In this document: positions 25,255-35,200 of the stretch, in pieces
Numbering within the stretch: position 1 is the stretch's first letter
How the letters are laid out: the number at the start of each line of letters is the position of its first letter
NCBI GenBank assembly: GCA_964464375.1
Contig: CAYXFU010000009.1
Coordinates: 1 to 64,000 of the forward strand
Length of the DNA: 64,000 nucleotides
Reading direction: 5' to 3'
Source: CAIOZA01 sp964464375
GTDB lineage: Bacteria; Bacteroidota; Ignavibacteria; Kapaibacteriales; UBA2268
Translations under genes and position numbers: made by a program
The notes under the pieces: model-generated
Databases searched by the model: none
What the model was told of the DNA's origin: nothing
The model's input: only the letters and a program-made list of their open reading frames with translations

Positions 25255-27558
25255 ATGAATAGATCTAAATATTTGATTTTCAATGTACTCCTGTTTTCAC
25301 TTTTAGTTGTATCTGCCAGATCACAACAGGATAATATCGAATCAAAAAAGGTTTCAATTATTGGAATTGTTAGAAATTCCACAACACAAAAACAAATTCC
25401 GGGAATTACCGTAAAAGTTGAAGGTACTCAATCCGGAGCTATTACTAAATCTGATGGTAGTTTCGTAATCAAAGGTCTCAGTCCAGGCACTTACGCAGTC
25501 AAATTTTCTGGTGTTGCTTACAATCAGTATATTCAATCAAATATTATAGTTTCAAATGTCAAGCCTGCTCAGTTAGAAGTAAACCTCGTTGAGAAAACAA
25601 TTGAACTTAAAGGCGTTGAAGTTCGAGGTAGTTTCTTTCTGAAAAGAGCAGAAACAGTAACTTCATCTCAATCCTTGTCTGCAGAAGAAATCCGCAGAGC
25701 CCCTGGAGTAAATGAAGATGTAATTCAAGCCACATCTCTGCTCCCCGGTGTCGCTGTTTCTGCCCCCGGCAGAAACGATATGGTTGTTCGTGGTGGTGCA
25801 CCTTTTGAGAATCTATTTGTTGTTGACAATATTGAACTTCCTAACATCAACCATTTTGGCTCTCAAGGTAGTAGTGGTGGACCGCTTGCATTAGTGAACA
25901 TCGATTTTGTGGATAATGTGAATTTTAGTGCCGGTGGTTTTGGCTCAAAATATGGTGACAAACTCTCATCAATTACTAATATTTCACTCAGAAATGGCAA
26001 TGAAGACCGTTTTGGTGGTAAGGCTATACTTTCAGCTACCGGATTCAGTTTTAATGTTGAAGGACCTATTAGCGATAAAGGTTCATATATTCTAAGTGCA
26101 AGAAGAAGTTATCTCGATTTGATTTTCAAAGCTGCCGGTTTGGGTTTTATTCCTCAATACTGGGATTTTATGGCTAAAGTTAACTATAAGCTCGATGTTG
26201 ATAACTCATTGACATTCCTGTCAATAGTAGCTTTGGACAATGTCTATCTAAACAACAGCAATCTCGATAATCAATACAAGAATAGTCAGGTGGCTGTACC
26301 TGATCAAAAGCAGTATTTTGCAGGTTTAACATGGAAGCATCTTTTCTTAACGGGATTTTCTAATGTTACTATCGGAAGAAGTTTCACAGATTATCAAACA
26401 TTTCAAAACGATTCGAACAAACAAACAATTTTCAAGAATTATTCTGTCGAAGGCGAAAATACATTGAAAGCTGATTTTGAATTCCAACTTGCAAAAAATT
26501 GGCTAATTGATTTTGGTTCGCAGTTCAAATATGCTTCCAAACTAAAATATGACGTGTTAATCCCCGGATTCCTAAGAACTGATCAGTTTAATGTTCCTCA
26601 GCCGCTTCAGGTAGACTCATCATTCAATATACTTAAGAATGCAACTTTTGTCTCATTGACATCGACAATTGGTCAGCATAAAATTACTTTTGGTGGAAGA
26701 TTAGATTACTACAGTTTTACTCAGGATAAGTTTTTCTTCTCACCCAGAATATCAGCCATATATCAGATCAATCCCGTATCTGCTGTAATTATGAGTGCAG
26801 GACGTTATTATCAGTCTCCATCATATATCTGGTTAATCGGAGCACCCGGTCAAAAGCTGAATCCTATGACTGCAGATCAGGCTGTTCTTGGTTACGAACA
26901 TACCCCAATGGAAGATGTGAAAGTTCAGCTTGAGGGATATTATAAGATTTATTCAAACTATGACGCCAGAATCTACCGTCCACAAGCTGTTCTTACACCT
27001 GGTGGATTTGAAAATATTTATTCCGATATTCCATTTGGATTAGAACCTGTCAATAATTCAGCAAAAGGTTGGTCCAGAGGTGTTGAATTATTCATCCAGA
27101 AAAAATGGCGTCCTGATTTCCCTCTGTATGGATTACTTAGTATATCTTACAGCAGATCAATGTTCACTTCAATTGAAGGTAAGGAAAGACTAAGTGCCTA
27201 TGATTCACCTTTGATCTTCAATCTTGCTCTTGGTTATCGTTTCGAAAACAACTGGGAAATCGGCTTCAAATACAGAACTGCTATTGGCAGTCCAACAACT
27301 CCCTATCTGCCGACAGGCGTTCAGGATTATACCCTATACAACGAAGGTGAAAGATTGCCAATATTCCATCAAACAGATGTTCGTATCGATAAGAGATTCG
27401 ATTTAGGTAACTTCTCTCTGGATGCATATATAGATGTTCAGAATATCTTCAACACAAAAAATATTTCCGGTGGCAGATGGGATTTCAGAACTCAATCTGT
27501 CGTATATAATAAATCATTTGGAATTCTTCCAAGTATCGGTATTCAATTTGAATTTTAA
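25255..27558 (+). CDS. TonB-dependent receptor with CarboxypepD-reg domain
   Basis: The 767-aa outer-membrane receptor starts with a signal peptide (residues 1-23). A carboxypeptidase-regulatory-like domain follows (SIIGIVRNSTTQKQIPGITV, about 33-110), then a plug domain (SLLPGVAVSAPGRNDMVVRGG, about 140-230) and a C-terminal barrel ending GIQFEF. It is a Bacteroidota-type receptor without the SusC length or a neighbouring SusD. The substrate is unknown. It comes 58 bases after the arabinose-lipid operon with no visible terminator, so partial readthrough is possible. Confidence 0.88.
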   Translation: MNRSKYLIFNVLLFSLLVVSARSQQDNIESKKVSIIGIVRNSTTQKQIPGITVKVEGTQSGAITKSDGSFVIKGLSPGTYAVKFSGVAYNQYIQSNIIVSNVKPAQLEVNLVEKTIELKGVEVRGSFFLKRAETVTSSQSLSAEEIRRAPGVNEDVIQATSLLPGVAVSAPGRNDMVVRGGAPFENLFVVDNIELPNINHFGSQGSSGGPLALVNIDFVDNVNFSAGGFGSKYGDKLSSITNISLRNGNEDRFGGKAILSATGFSFNVEGPISDKGSYILSARRSYLDLIFKAAGLGFIPQYWDFMAKVNYKLDVDNSLTFLSIVALDNVYLNNSNLDNQYKNSQVAVPDQKQYFAGLTWKHLFLTGFSNVTIGRSFTDYQTFQNDSNKQTIFKNYSVEGENTLKADFEFQLAKNWLIDFGSQFKYASKLKYDVLIPGFLRTDQFNVPQPLQVDSSFNILKNATFVSLTSTIGQHKITFGGRLDYYSFTQDKFFFSPRISAIYQINPVSAVIMSAGRYYQSPSYIWLIGAPGQKLNPMTADQAVLGYEHTPMEDVKVQLEGYYKIYSNYDARIYRPQAVLTPGGFENIYSDIPFGLEPVNNSAKGWSRGVELFIQKKWRPDFPLYGLLSISYSRSMFTSIEGKERLSAYDSPLIFNLALGYRFENNWEIGFKYRTAIGSPTTPYLPTGVQDYTLYNEGERLPIFHQTDVRIDKRFDLGNFSLDAYIDVQNIFNTKNISGGRWDFRTQSVVYNKSFGILPSIGIQFEF

Positions 27559-27655
27559 CAAATATAATCTTTAATTCTAATCTTGACCAAATTGTAATTT
27601 CTTTGTTAATTGTGGATAAATACTTTAAAAATATGCTCTTAATATCACACAAATA

Positions 27656-27687
27656 TTTAGATTTCTCGCCTTTTTTCGTTAATTTTG
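27656..27687 (+). promoter_or_regulatory. gyrA: Bacteroidota-type promoter for gyrA
   Basis: TTTA at 27656-27659 and TAATTTTG at 27680-27687 are 20 bases apart. The -7 box is 35 bases before the gyrA ATG. The -33 box has one mismatch to TTTG. The -7 box with its downstream bases (TAATTTTGTAAGATT) repeats exactly the sequence found before the TPR gene at 12937. Confidence 0.65.
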
Positions 27688-27722
27688 TAAGATTTATTAA
27701 TTAAATAAGATCAAGTGGAAAA

Positions 27723-30239
27723 ATGGCGTTATTTTCAAAAGAACAGATCATTCCAACAATATTAGAAGACGAATTAAAAAGCTCATATCTGGACTATTCT
27801 ATGTCCGTTATCGTGTCTCGTGCTCTTCCTGATGTTCGCGACGGATTGAAGCCGGTTCATCGTAGAATCCTGTTTGCTATGAATGAACTTGGCATGCAGC
27901 CTAACAGACCTTACAAAAAATCAGCAAGAATCGTCGGTGAAGTCCTTGGTAAATTCCATCCCCATGGCGACACAGCAGTTTATGATGCTATGGTTAGAAT
28001 GGCTCAGGAATGGTCCTTGCGTTATCCTTTAGTCGATGGGCAGGGAAACTTTGGTTCAATCGATGGTGATTCTCCTGCGGCTATGCGTTATACCGAAGTA
28101 AGATTGACTCCTTTAGCAATTCAGACCCTTCAGGATATCGATAAAGGTACAGTTGATTTTAGACCAAACTTTGATGAAACATTAGAAGAACCTACCGTTC
28201 TTCCAACCGTTGTACCAACACTTCTCGTTAACGGAGCAAGCGGTATTGCTGTTGGTATGGCAACAAATCTTCCTCCTCATAATCTGAATGAAGTTATTAA
28301 TGCCACTATAGCACTAATAAATAATCCTGAATTAACAGCTGATGATTTAATCAGATATATTCCGGCTCCTGATTTCCCAACCGGAGGCATTATCTATGGC
28401 TACCAAGGTGTAAGAGATTGCTATAATACCGGTCGTGGTAAAATCATTCTAAGAGCAAAAGCTGTAATTGAAGAGTATAAAAATGGAAGATCCGCTATCA
28501 TTATTAACGAACTTCCATATCAGGTAAATAAATCTACATTAATCGAAAAAATTGCTGATCTTGTTCGCAATAAAGTTCTCGAAGGGATCTCCGATATTCG
28601 TGACGAATCAGATAGAGACGGTATTCGTGTTGTTATTGAAACAAAGCGAGATGCAATTCCTTCTGTAGTATTGAATAATCTGTATAAGCATACTCAATTA
28701 CAGGTTACGTTTGGTGCAAACATGCTGGCACTTGTCAATGGAAGACCACTCGTTTTGCCTTTAAAAGATATAATTCAGCATTTCATTGATTTTAGAAACG
28801 TTGTAATTGTAAGACGTTCCAAATTTGAGCTTGATGCCGCAGAAAAGCGTGCTCATATTCTTGAAGGTTTCATTATTGCATTGGATAATATCGAAGCCGT
28901 AATTAAAACAATCAGGAGTTCTCCTGATGCTAAAATTGCATCCGAGAAATTACAGTCTCAATTCGGTCTGTCAGAAATTCAGGCAAAATCAATTCTTGAA
29001 ATGAGATTGCAAAGACTAACCGGTCTGGAACGTGAAAAAATACAGAACGAATATAAAGAAGTAATCCAAACCATTCAAAGATTACAGGCAATTCTTGCCA
29101 GCAAAGAACTTCAGATGAAGATAATTGCAGACGAATTGATTGCTCTGAATGAAAAATTTAAAGATCCAAGAAGAACAGAAATTGTCCAGGATTCACGTGA
29201 ATTTACAGTTGAGGATATGATTGCCGACGAAGAAGTTATTGTTACAATTACTCATCGCGGAAATATCAAAAGAACACCTGCATCCACATACCGCAGACAG
29301 TTGAAAGGCGGTCGCGGATTGAGTGGAGCCGGTACAAATGATGATGATTTCGTTGAGTTTGTGTTTCAGGCTTCAACCCACCATCATCTACTATTCTTTA
29401 CTGACTTCGGACGTTGCTTCAAAGTTAAAGTTTACGATTTACCGGAAGGCAGCCGTAATGCAAAGGGACGTTCACTTTCAAATGTTATCCAAAAGGATCC
29501 GACAGAGAAAGTAACAGCATTCTTGGCTGTTAAAGAATTTGATGAAAATACATTTATTTTCATGTCCACAAAATTGGGTACAGTTAAGAAAACACAACTT
29601 TCATTCTTCGCGAATGTAAGACAAACTGGGATTATTGCAATCCACATTAATGAAAATGATCGTTTGATTTCAGCTAGAATTACTGATGGTACAAACGACA
29701 TAATACTTGGTACCAGAAATGGTATAGCTTGCCGTTTCCGTGAAAGTGATGTTCGGGCAATGGGCAGAACAGCCGCCGGAGTGATCGGTATTAATCTTGA
29801 AGAAGACGATGAAGTGATTTCAATGGTCGCGATTAAGAGAGCCGATTCTCAGATAATCGTTGTTGGACAGCATGGTTATGGTAAGAGAACCAAATATGAA
29901 GATTTCAGATTAACCAGACGTGGTGCTCGCGGTGTTATCTCCATGAATGTTACTGAGAAAACCGGTAAAGTAATCGGATTGATCTCTGCTAACGACAGTG
30001 AAGATCTGATTGTTATCACTGCTAATGGAATTCTTATTCGTCAGCATGTTAAGGATATCAGGACAATTGGTAGAAACACTCAGGGTGTGAGATTGATCAG
30101 ACTCGAAGCAGGTGATTCTATCGCAGATATAACAACTGTAAGCCATGAAGAAATTGATGAACTTGAAGAAGGCGTCGAGGGAGTAGAACTCACAGACACC
30201 GATATAGCCGATATTGGAGAACAAACGGAACTAATATAA
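27723..30239 (+). CDS. gyrA: DNA gyrase subunit A
   Basis: The 838-aa cleavage-rejoining subunit of type IIA topoisomerase introduces negative supercoils with GyrB. The active-site Tyr is Tyr123 (AAMRYTEVRL). The quinolone region reads HPHGDTAVYDAM with Thr84 and Asp88 at the positions of E. coli Ser83 and Asp87. The C-terminal pinwheel has a GyrA box QLKGGRG at residues 526-532, which marks gyrase rather than topoisomerase IV. An acidic tail (DELEEGVEGVELTDTD) closes it. The stop codon is followed at once by the ATG of an outer-membrane receptor gene. gyrB is not in the window. Confidence 0.96.
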   Translation: MALFSKEQIIPTILEDELKSSYLDYSMSVIVSRALPDVRDGLKPVHRRILFAMNELGMQPNRPYKKSARIVGEVLGKFHPHGDTAVYDAMVRMAQEWSLRYPLVDGQGNFGSIDGDSPAAMRYTEVRLTPLAIQTLQDIDKGTVDFRPNFDETLEEPTVLPTVVPTLLVNGASGIAVGMATNLPPHNLNEVINATIALINNPELTADDLIRYIPAPDFPTGGIIYGYQGVRDCYNTGRGKIILRAKAVIEEYKNGRSAIIINELPYQVNKSTLIEKIADLVRNKVLEGISDIRDESDRDGIRVVIETKRDAIPSVVLNNLYKHTQLQVTFGANMLALVNGRPLVLPLKDIIQHFIDFRNVVIVRRSKFELDAAEKRAHILEGFIIALDNIEAVIKTIRSSPDAKIASEKLQSQFGLSEIQAKSILEMRLQRLTGLEREKIQNEYKEVIQTIQRLQAILASKELQMKIIADELIALNEKFKDPRRTEIVQDSREFTVEDMIADEEVIVTITHRGNIKRTPASTYRRQLKGGRGLSGAGTNDDDFVEFVFQASTHHHLLFFTDFGRCFKVKVYDLPEGSRNAKGRSLSNVIQKDPTEKVTAFLAVKEFDENTFIFMSTKLGTVKKTQLSFFANVRQTGIIAIHINENDRLISARITDGTNDIILGTRNGIACRFRESDVRAMGRTAAGVIGINLEEDDEVISMVAIKRADSQIIVVGQHGYGKRTKYEDFRLTRRGARGVISMNVTEKTGKVIGLISANDSEDLIVITANGILIRQHVKDIRTIGRNTQGVRLIRLEAGDSIADITTVSHEEIDELEEGVEGVELTDTDIADIGEQTELI

Positions 30240-32222
30240 ATGTTCCAGAGCAATAGTAAATATATTTGCAAAGCTGTATTCAATGTAAAAGTTGCATACA
30301 GCTTTTTCATTTTGTTATTGATCACATCTCTTAGTCTTTCTGCTTTCGCTCAAGTTGACACAGCATCATCAAAAATTCCCAAGGATACTACAAAACTCTA
30401 CAAACCAATGAGTAATCATGGTAGCTTATTCCTATTGCCATTTAATTTTGACAGAAGAATTAATAAAAGTGATTTACTTTGGCTCGAATATACAGGATTG
30501 TATGAGATCATTCATCATAACACTCCATCATATCCACTAACACTTGGTGGATTTGCTTCAAACAATCAATTACAGATTCTTGGGGGCGGTTCAAGAGACA
30601 TGAGTTTCAGATTTAATGGTAGACCCCTGTCAGATAATCCTTATGGCTCATTTAATCCTAATATTTTCCCTTCGGAATTCTTTGAGAATCTGGAAATTGT
30701 TACTGGTTCTGATGCGGTAATTTTTTCGAATAATTCATCGGGAGCTTTATTCAATGCTCAGGAAATCAATTATAATACAAAATCGCCATATACAAAACTG
30801 ATGTTCACTCAAACCGGTTATTCCTATTTATCCTCCGACGGCGTTTTCAGCCAGAATATTCTACCTAACGTTAACTTTACCTTCGGCTTTAGAAAGCAAA
30901 GCTCAAAAGGAGAATATGAAAATCAATGGATGGATAACTGGAATCTTAGGAGTTTCTTAAGATGGAATCCATCAGATAATACCAGTATTTCATTGACCGA
31001 GATGTTTACAAACAATGGCAATGGATTGAATGGAGGGATTGATCCTGCTAGTTCAGGAAACATTTTTGATCCTATTTCAGCAACTCCTTTTTACCAGGGT
31101 TATAATGAACGTCTATTCAGACATGATCTGACATTGTCTGGTAGTACTATACTTTCATCAGAAATTGAGATAGCTTCTGCATTTTCAGCTTCAGTTTTTT
31201 TTACTAATGCTGAATACTTTTCTTTGCTGAATAATCAATTTATAACAGGTCTCAATGATAGTTCTAACAAAATTACTGTTATGAGTAGAGTATTGGGTGC
31301 TTCAGGTAAATATGAACAAAATCTTACACGTTTCTTTACAATTAGAATCGGTGGTGATTTTAATTTCACTGCTGTTGACGAATCAGCTTTTAACGACGAA
31401 CTGAAAGGTGTTAATTTAGGCGTGTTTGGGCATCTTACTGCCAGACCAATCCAGGATTTTGAGTTATCCGGAGGTATCAGGCTCAGCAGTCAGGTCAATA
31501 GATTCTATAATTCAATAGGTGGAAAAGCTAAATACATCATGAATGACAGCTTGTCAGTATTTGCAGATATTTCAGTCTCACAGCGTTCTCCATCGCCTGT
31601 TGAAGGATTAGGATTAAACAATGAAACTCATACTCTCTTTATTTTTGGTACCGATATTGAGCGAAAAGACTGGAATATCCGATCATCCCTTTATTTGAGA
31701 AACATTCAGTCTCCTATAATTACAAACCCATTATTTGATACCAATAAATTTATCTATAATACTTTATCTATTCAGGGGAATAATACTACAATGGTTGGAG
31801 CTGATGTAAAATTCCTTTCTGCTTTTAGCAAAAGTATTTTCTATCAGTTTGATGTGAATTTTGCTTTTAATGATAACACTGGGGGTGGTCTTTTTACTAA
31901 TCCGACAGTAGAAGTCGGTCTCAATACTTTTTATAAATTTATAACCGGTAGAAGCGAAGTTAAAGTCGGTCTTGATTTCTCAGTTAATTATTCCAAAAAC
32001 TGGCTGAGATATTTCCCACAAACAAGAACTTATTCAATGATTCAGGGTGAACAAAATTTCTTCCATAATGGAATAAATCTATTCGTTCAGGCACGCTTGG
32101 GAACTACTTATGTAAAGTTGTTGCTTAATAATCTACTTGGATCAGGCTTCTATCATACAGCCTATTATCCTGAAACAGGTCGTGTATTCAAAATCATGCT
32201 TAATTGGGCTTTTCTGGATTAG
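30240..32222 (+). CDS. TonB-receptor-like outer-membrane protein with plug domain
   Basis: The 660-aa protein has a signal peptide ending near residue 38 (LSLSAFAQ), a plug-like region (NQLQILGGGSRDMSFRFNG, PSEFFENLEIVTGSDAVIF) and a long beta-barrel with terminal strand FKIMLNWAFLD. There is no CarboxypepD-reg domain and no obvious TonB box, so it may be a receptor or a receptor-derived porin. Its ATG follows the gyrA stop with zero spacing, which implies translation coupled to gyrA. Its stop codon lies 2 bases from that of the convergent giant protease. Confidence 0.75.
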   Translation: MFQSNSKYICKAVFNVKVAYSFFILLLITSLSLSAFAQVDTASSKIPKDTTKLYKPMSNHGSLFLLPFNFDRRINKSDLLWLEYTGLYEIIHHNTPSYPLTLGGFASNNQLQILGGGSRDMSFRFNGRPLSDNPYGSFNPNIFPSEFFENLEIVTGSDAVIFSNNSSGALFNAQEINYNTKSPYTKLMFTQTGYSYLSSDGVFSQNILPNVNFTFGFRKQSSKGEYENQWMDNWNLRSFLRWNPSDNTSISLTEMFTNNGNGLNGGIDPASSGNIFDPISATPFYQGYNERLFRHDLTLSGSTILSSEIEIASAFSASVFFTNAEYFSLLNNQFITGLNDSSNKITVMSRVLGASGKYEQNLTRFFTIRIGGDFNFTAVDESAFNDELKGVNLGVFGHLTARPIQDFELSGGIRLSSQVNRFYNSIGGKAKYIMNDSLSVFADISVSQRSPSPVEGLGLNNETHTLFIFGTDIERKDWNIRSSLYLRNIQSPIITNPLFDTNKFIYNTLSIQGNNTTMVGADVKFLSAFSKSIFYQFDVNFAFNDNTGGGLFTNPTVEVGLNTFYKFITGRSEVKVGLDFSVNYSKNWLRYFPQTRTYSMIQGEQNFFHNGINLFVQARLGTTYVKLLLNNLLGSGFYHTAYYPETGRVFKIMLNWAFLD

Positions 32223-32224
32223 TC

Positions 32225-35200
32225 TTACTTCATCAATATACATTTCCCATGCTGTGGTTCTGCATAAGTATCTGATTCATAAGTAACGACATAAACATAA
32301 ACTCCTGATTGGAGTGTATTTCCTGTCTCATCTCTTCCATCCCATTCAAAAGAATTCAATCCAACTTTTGCCGGTATAGAATACTTTCTTACACTTTGAC
32401 CAATTGTATTAAAAAATTGTAAAGATAGATTACCTTTGTTTTCTGGTGCTTTCAAATTTAGTGAGATATTTGTTTTTTCTGTAAAAGGATTTGGTTGTGA
32501 TAGTAAGTTATCAATAAATCCGTTCAATGAAACTCTAACGTAATATAAATTAGTATCTCGGTTCCCAGATGCATCAGAAACAATTATTCTATAATAATTC
32601 TCGCCATAATCAAGGGTATCTGACCAGAATTCCAATTTAGCTTTAAGTGGTACTTCTCTGTTAAAAGTAGTAAACAAAGAGTCGTAATTGCCCGGAAATG
32701 GCCTGTTAATACCTATTCCAATGCTTCTCGCTGTTGTAACCGGTAACTTTGAATTGTCATACAAAGTTACTTCTATATAAGGTACCCTGCTCACAAAGTC
32801 ACCGTTAGTAACAATTTTTCCGTCAAGTTTGAACTCAATTCTTGGCTTTTCTGTATCCTCTTTAAGAATTAATTCATCTTTTAAGGAATTATTGAAAGAA
32901 TACAGTTCATTTGTTCGGTTCTGTTCCTCAAGTTTTATTGATATATAGTCTTTATGATCATACGAATCTGTAGCTCTTGATATTGCCATTTGTGTTGATG
33001 AATCAGCCTGAATTACTGGAGATCTAAGCGTAATTTCCTCTATTGCTTTTGTGTCTGACGATATCTTGACTTTCACATCAACTGAGTCCGATTTACTGCG
33101 AATGTTGATATTCTCAATCTTTAGATTGTAAACCATATCATCTCCTCTTAGCAAAGAATCAATCAGAAACGATGACTGAATTTTCGAGACTGCTAATTCT
33201 GGTGCAGGAACAAATGAAACATCATAAGATGAAATTGATGGGGTCATGAGTTCATTTTCGCGTTTAAAAGAGGTTAGTACTGAAATGAATGGATAAGTTT
33301 TTGCATCAATATCCGAAATATCTAAAAATTCTGCCAGATTTTTATGATTTATATTCTTCAAAGTATCGATATTATTTGTTTTTATATTCCTCCCAAGAAC
33401 TAACGAATATATCGTTGATGAATCAGGATTTCCTGTAATTTTGATAGATTTCCAATTTTTTGCCGGTCCTATCTGATCCGTCAAATAATTCCCCTGTCTG
33501 TAATTCTCAATAATTGTTGATTGTATTTCTGCTGTATCTTTTGTGCTGCTGACAGCTTCAATTGATTTTTCCGGATTTTTATTCTTTCTGCCAAAAAATG
33601 AATATGACCCTTTATCTATATCCATTGTGTCGATGGCTTTGGCTCCATAGTACTCCTTTAGAATCGTTCTGAGTGCTTGGAGAGAATTTATCGATCCTGG
33701 TTCAATTAGGTCATAATGATGGAAAAGCATAAATGATTCATTGTTTGTTGCCAACAATACATAATCTCCATCTTTGACTGAATCTCTTAATAAAAGATTC
33801 ATCTGACCGCTCTGTCTGTTAGGATTACCTTGGTCATCAACAAAACCATTTGTGTTGTAATATTTAACAATGTAAACTTTAAATGAATCGGCTGATACGG
33901 CAACCAGTCTAAAGCCAACATCCAGTGGGGGAGTAGTTGTATATTCAATAGTACCAATAGAAATATTTCCTAAACTATAGGGACTTTTTACAGAACCACC
34001 ATATATACTTGTAATTTTTAATGGATGTTCCTTTTTGTCTAAAACAAGATTATCTTCATTATTTTTGGACTCGATAGAAAGATTATTAATTTTCCCGGAA
34101 TGAATAAACTCATCAACTCCAGAAATCTTCAAATCTACATTTTCATTAAGTCTATTGCTGAATGTGTTGAATGGAATAATGTTCAATGGCGATATTGCTG
34201 AATTATTCAACTGAATGGACTGTACTCCAAGAATATAATTTTTGTTCTGTTCAAGTTTGAATGTTGGTTTCCATTCAATAAAGTTCTCGTTTTGGGTTAT
34301 ATCAGGATTGGATGAGGTAAAGAGCGGTAAACTTGTTGTGTCCCAATCTTTCCAGATTTTAAAGCTATAACTAAACTCAGTATTCGAAGATATAGGATTA
34401 ATAACTCGGAATCTGGTTGCTGAAACATCAATATTCCATAGTGCAAGAGGCTCCAATGGATAAATTCCATTGTTAAATACTTCAGAACTTAGAACTAAAG
34501 TATTATTTTTATAATTTAGATCCTGTAAAGCTTTCTCAGGATCTACAACTAAAGTGAATTTATGAATTCCAGGTTGATTAACAGTATTGATTTTGAGTAT
34601 AAATGGTGCAGGACTGCATATTCCAAAAAAGATTTTTGTTGTTGTGTCCAGAATACCTTTATAATCGTGTATTAGAATCAATTTAATGTTTTCGAAATTT
34701 CTTAGACCATTATTGTATAAAAAACCCTTGATAACTGTTGAGTCAGTAACAGATATTAAACGGTTATCCAGTTGATTCAATATAGAAACATCATTTTTCA
34801 TAAAGTAAAAATCAGGTCTTTGTCTAATCTTTAACTTTACTAATGGATCCCCCAGAAAAGTATAATGAAATGCATTCAAAGTATCCCAAACGTTATAATG
34901 CATTATTTCCTTAGCATACCATAATGCTTCGACATAAGTATCAATATTCTTTTCTAGCAACATACTGCTGAGCATATATAATCCCATAGACATAGTATTC
35001 GTGAGGTCTGACACTCCTGATGATCCGCCCGATCCTATAAATCCTTTCTCTGGTGTTACAACATATTCTTCATTTCTGCATATTAAATTCGGCTCAGCAA
35101 ACGCGGCTGTATTACAGGATAGTGTAGATAAATAGCCATACTTGCCTTTGTTGTTCAATTTCTCAACTTGCCACCCATCTGAATCAAGAATCCTTGCAGA

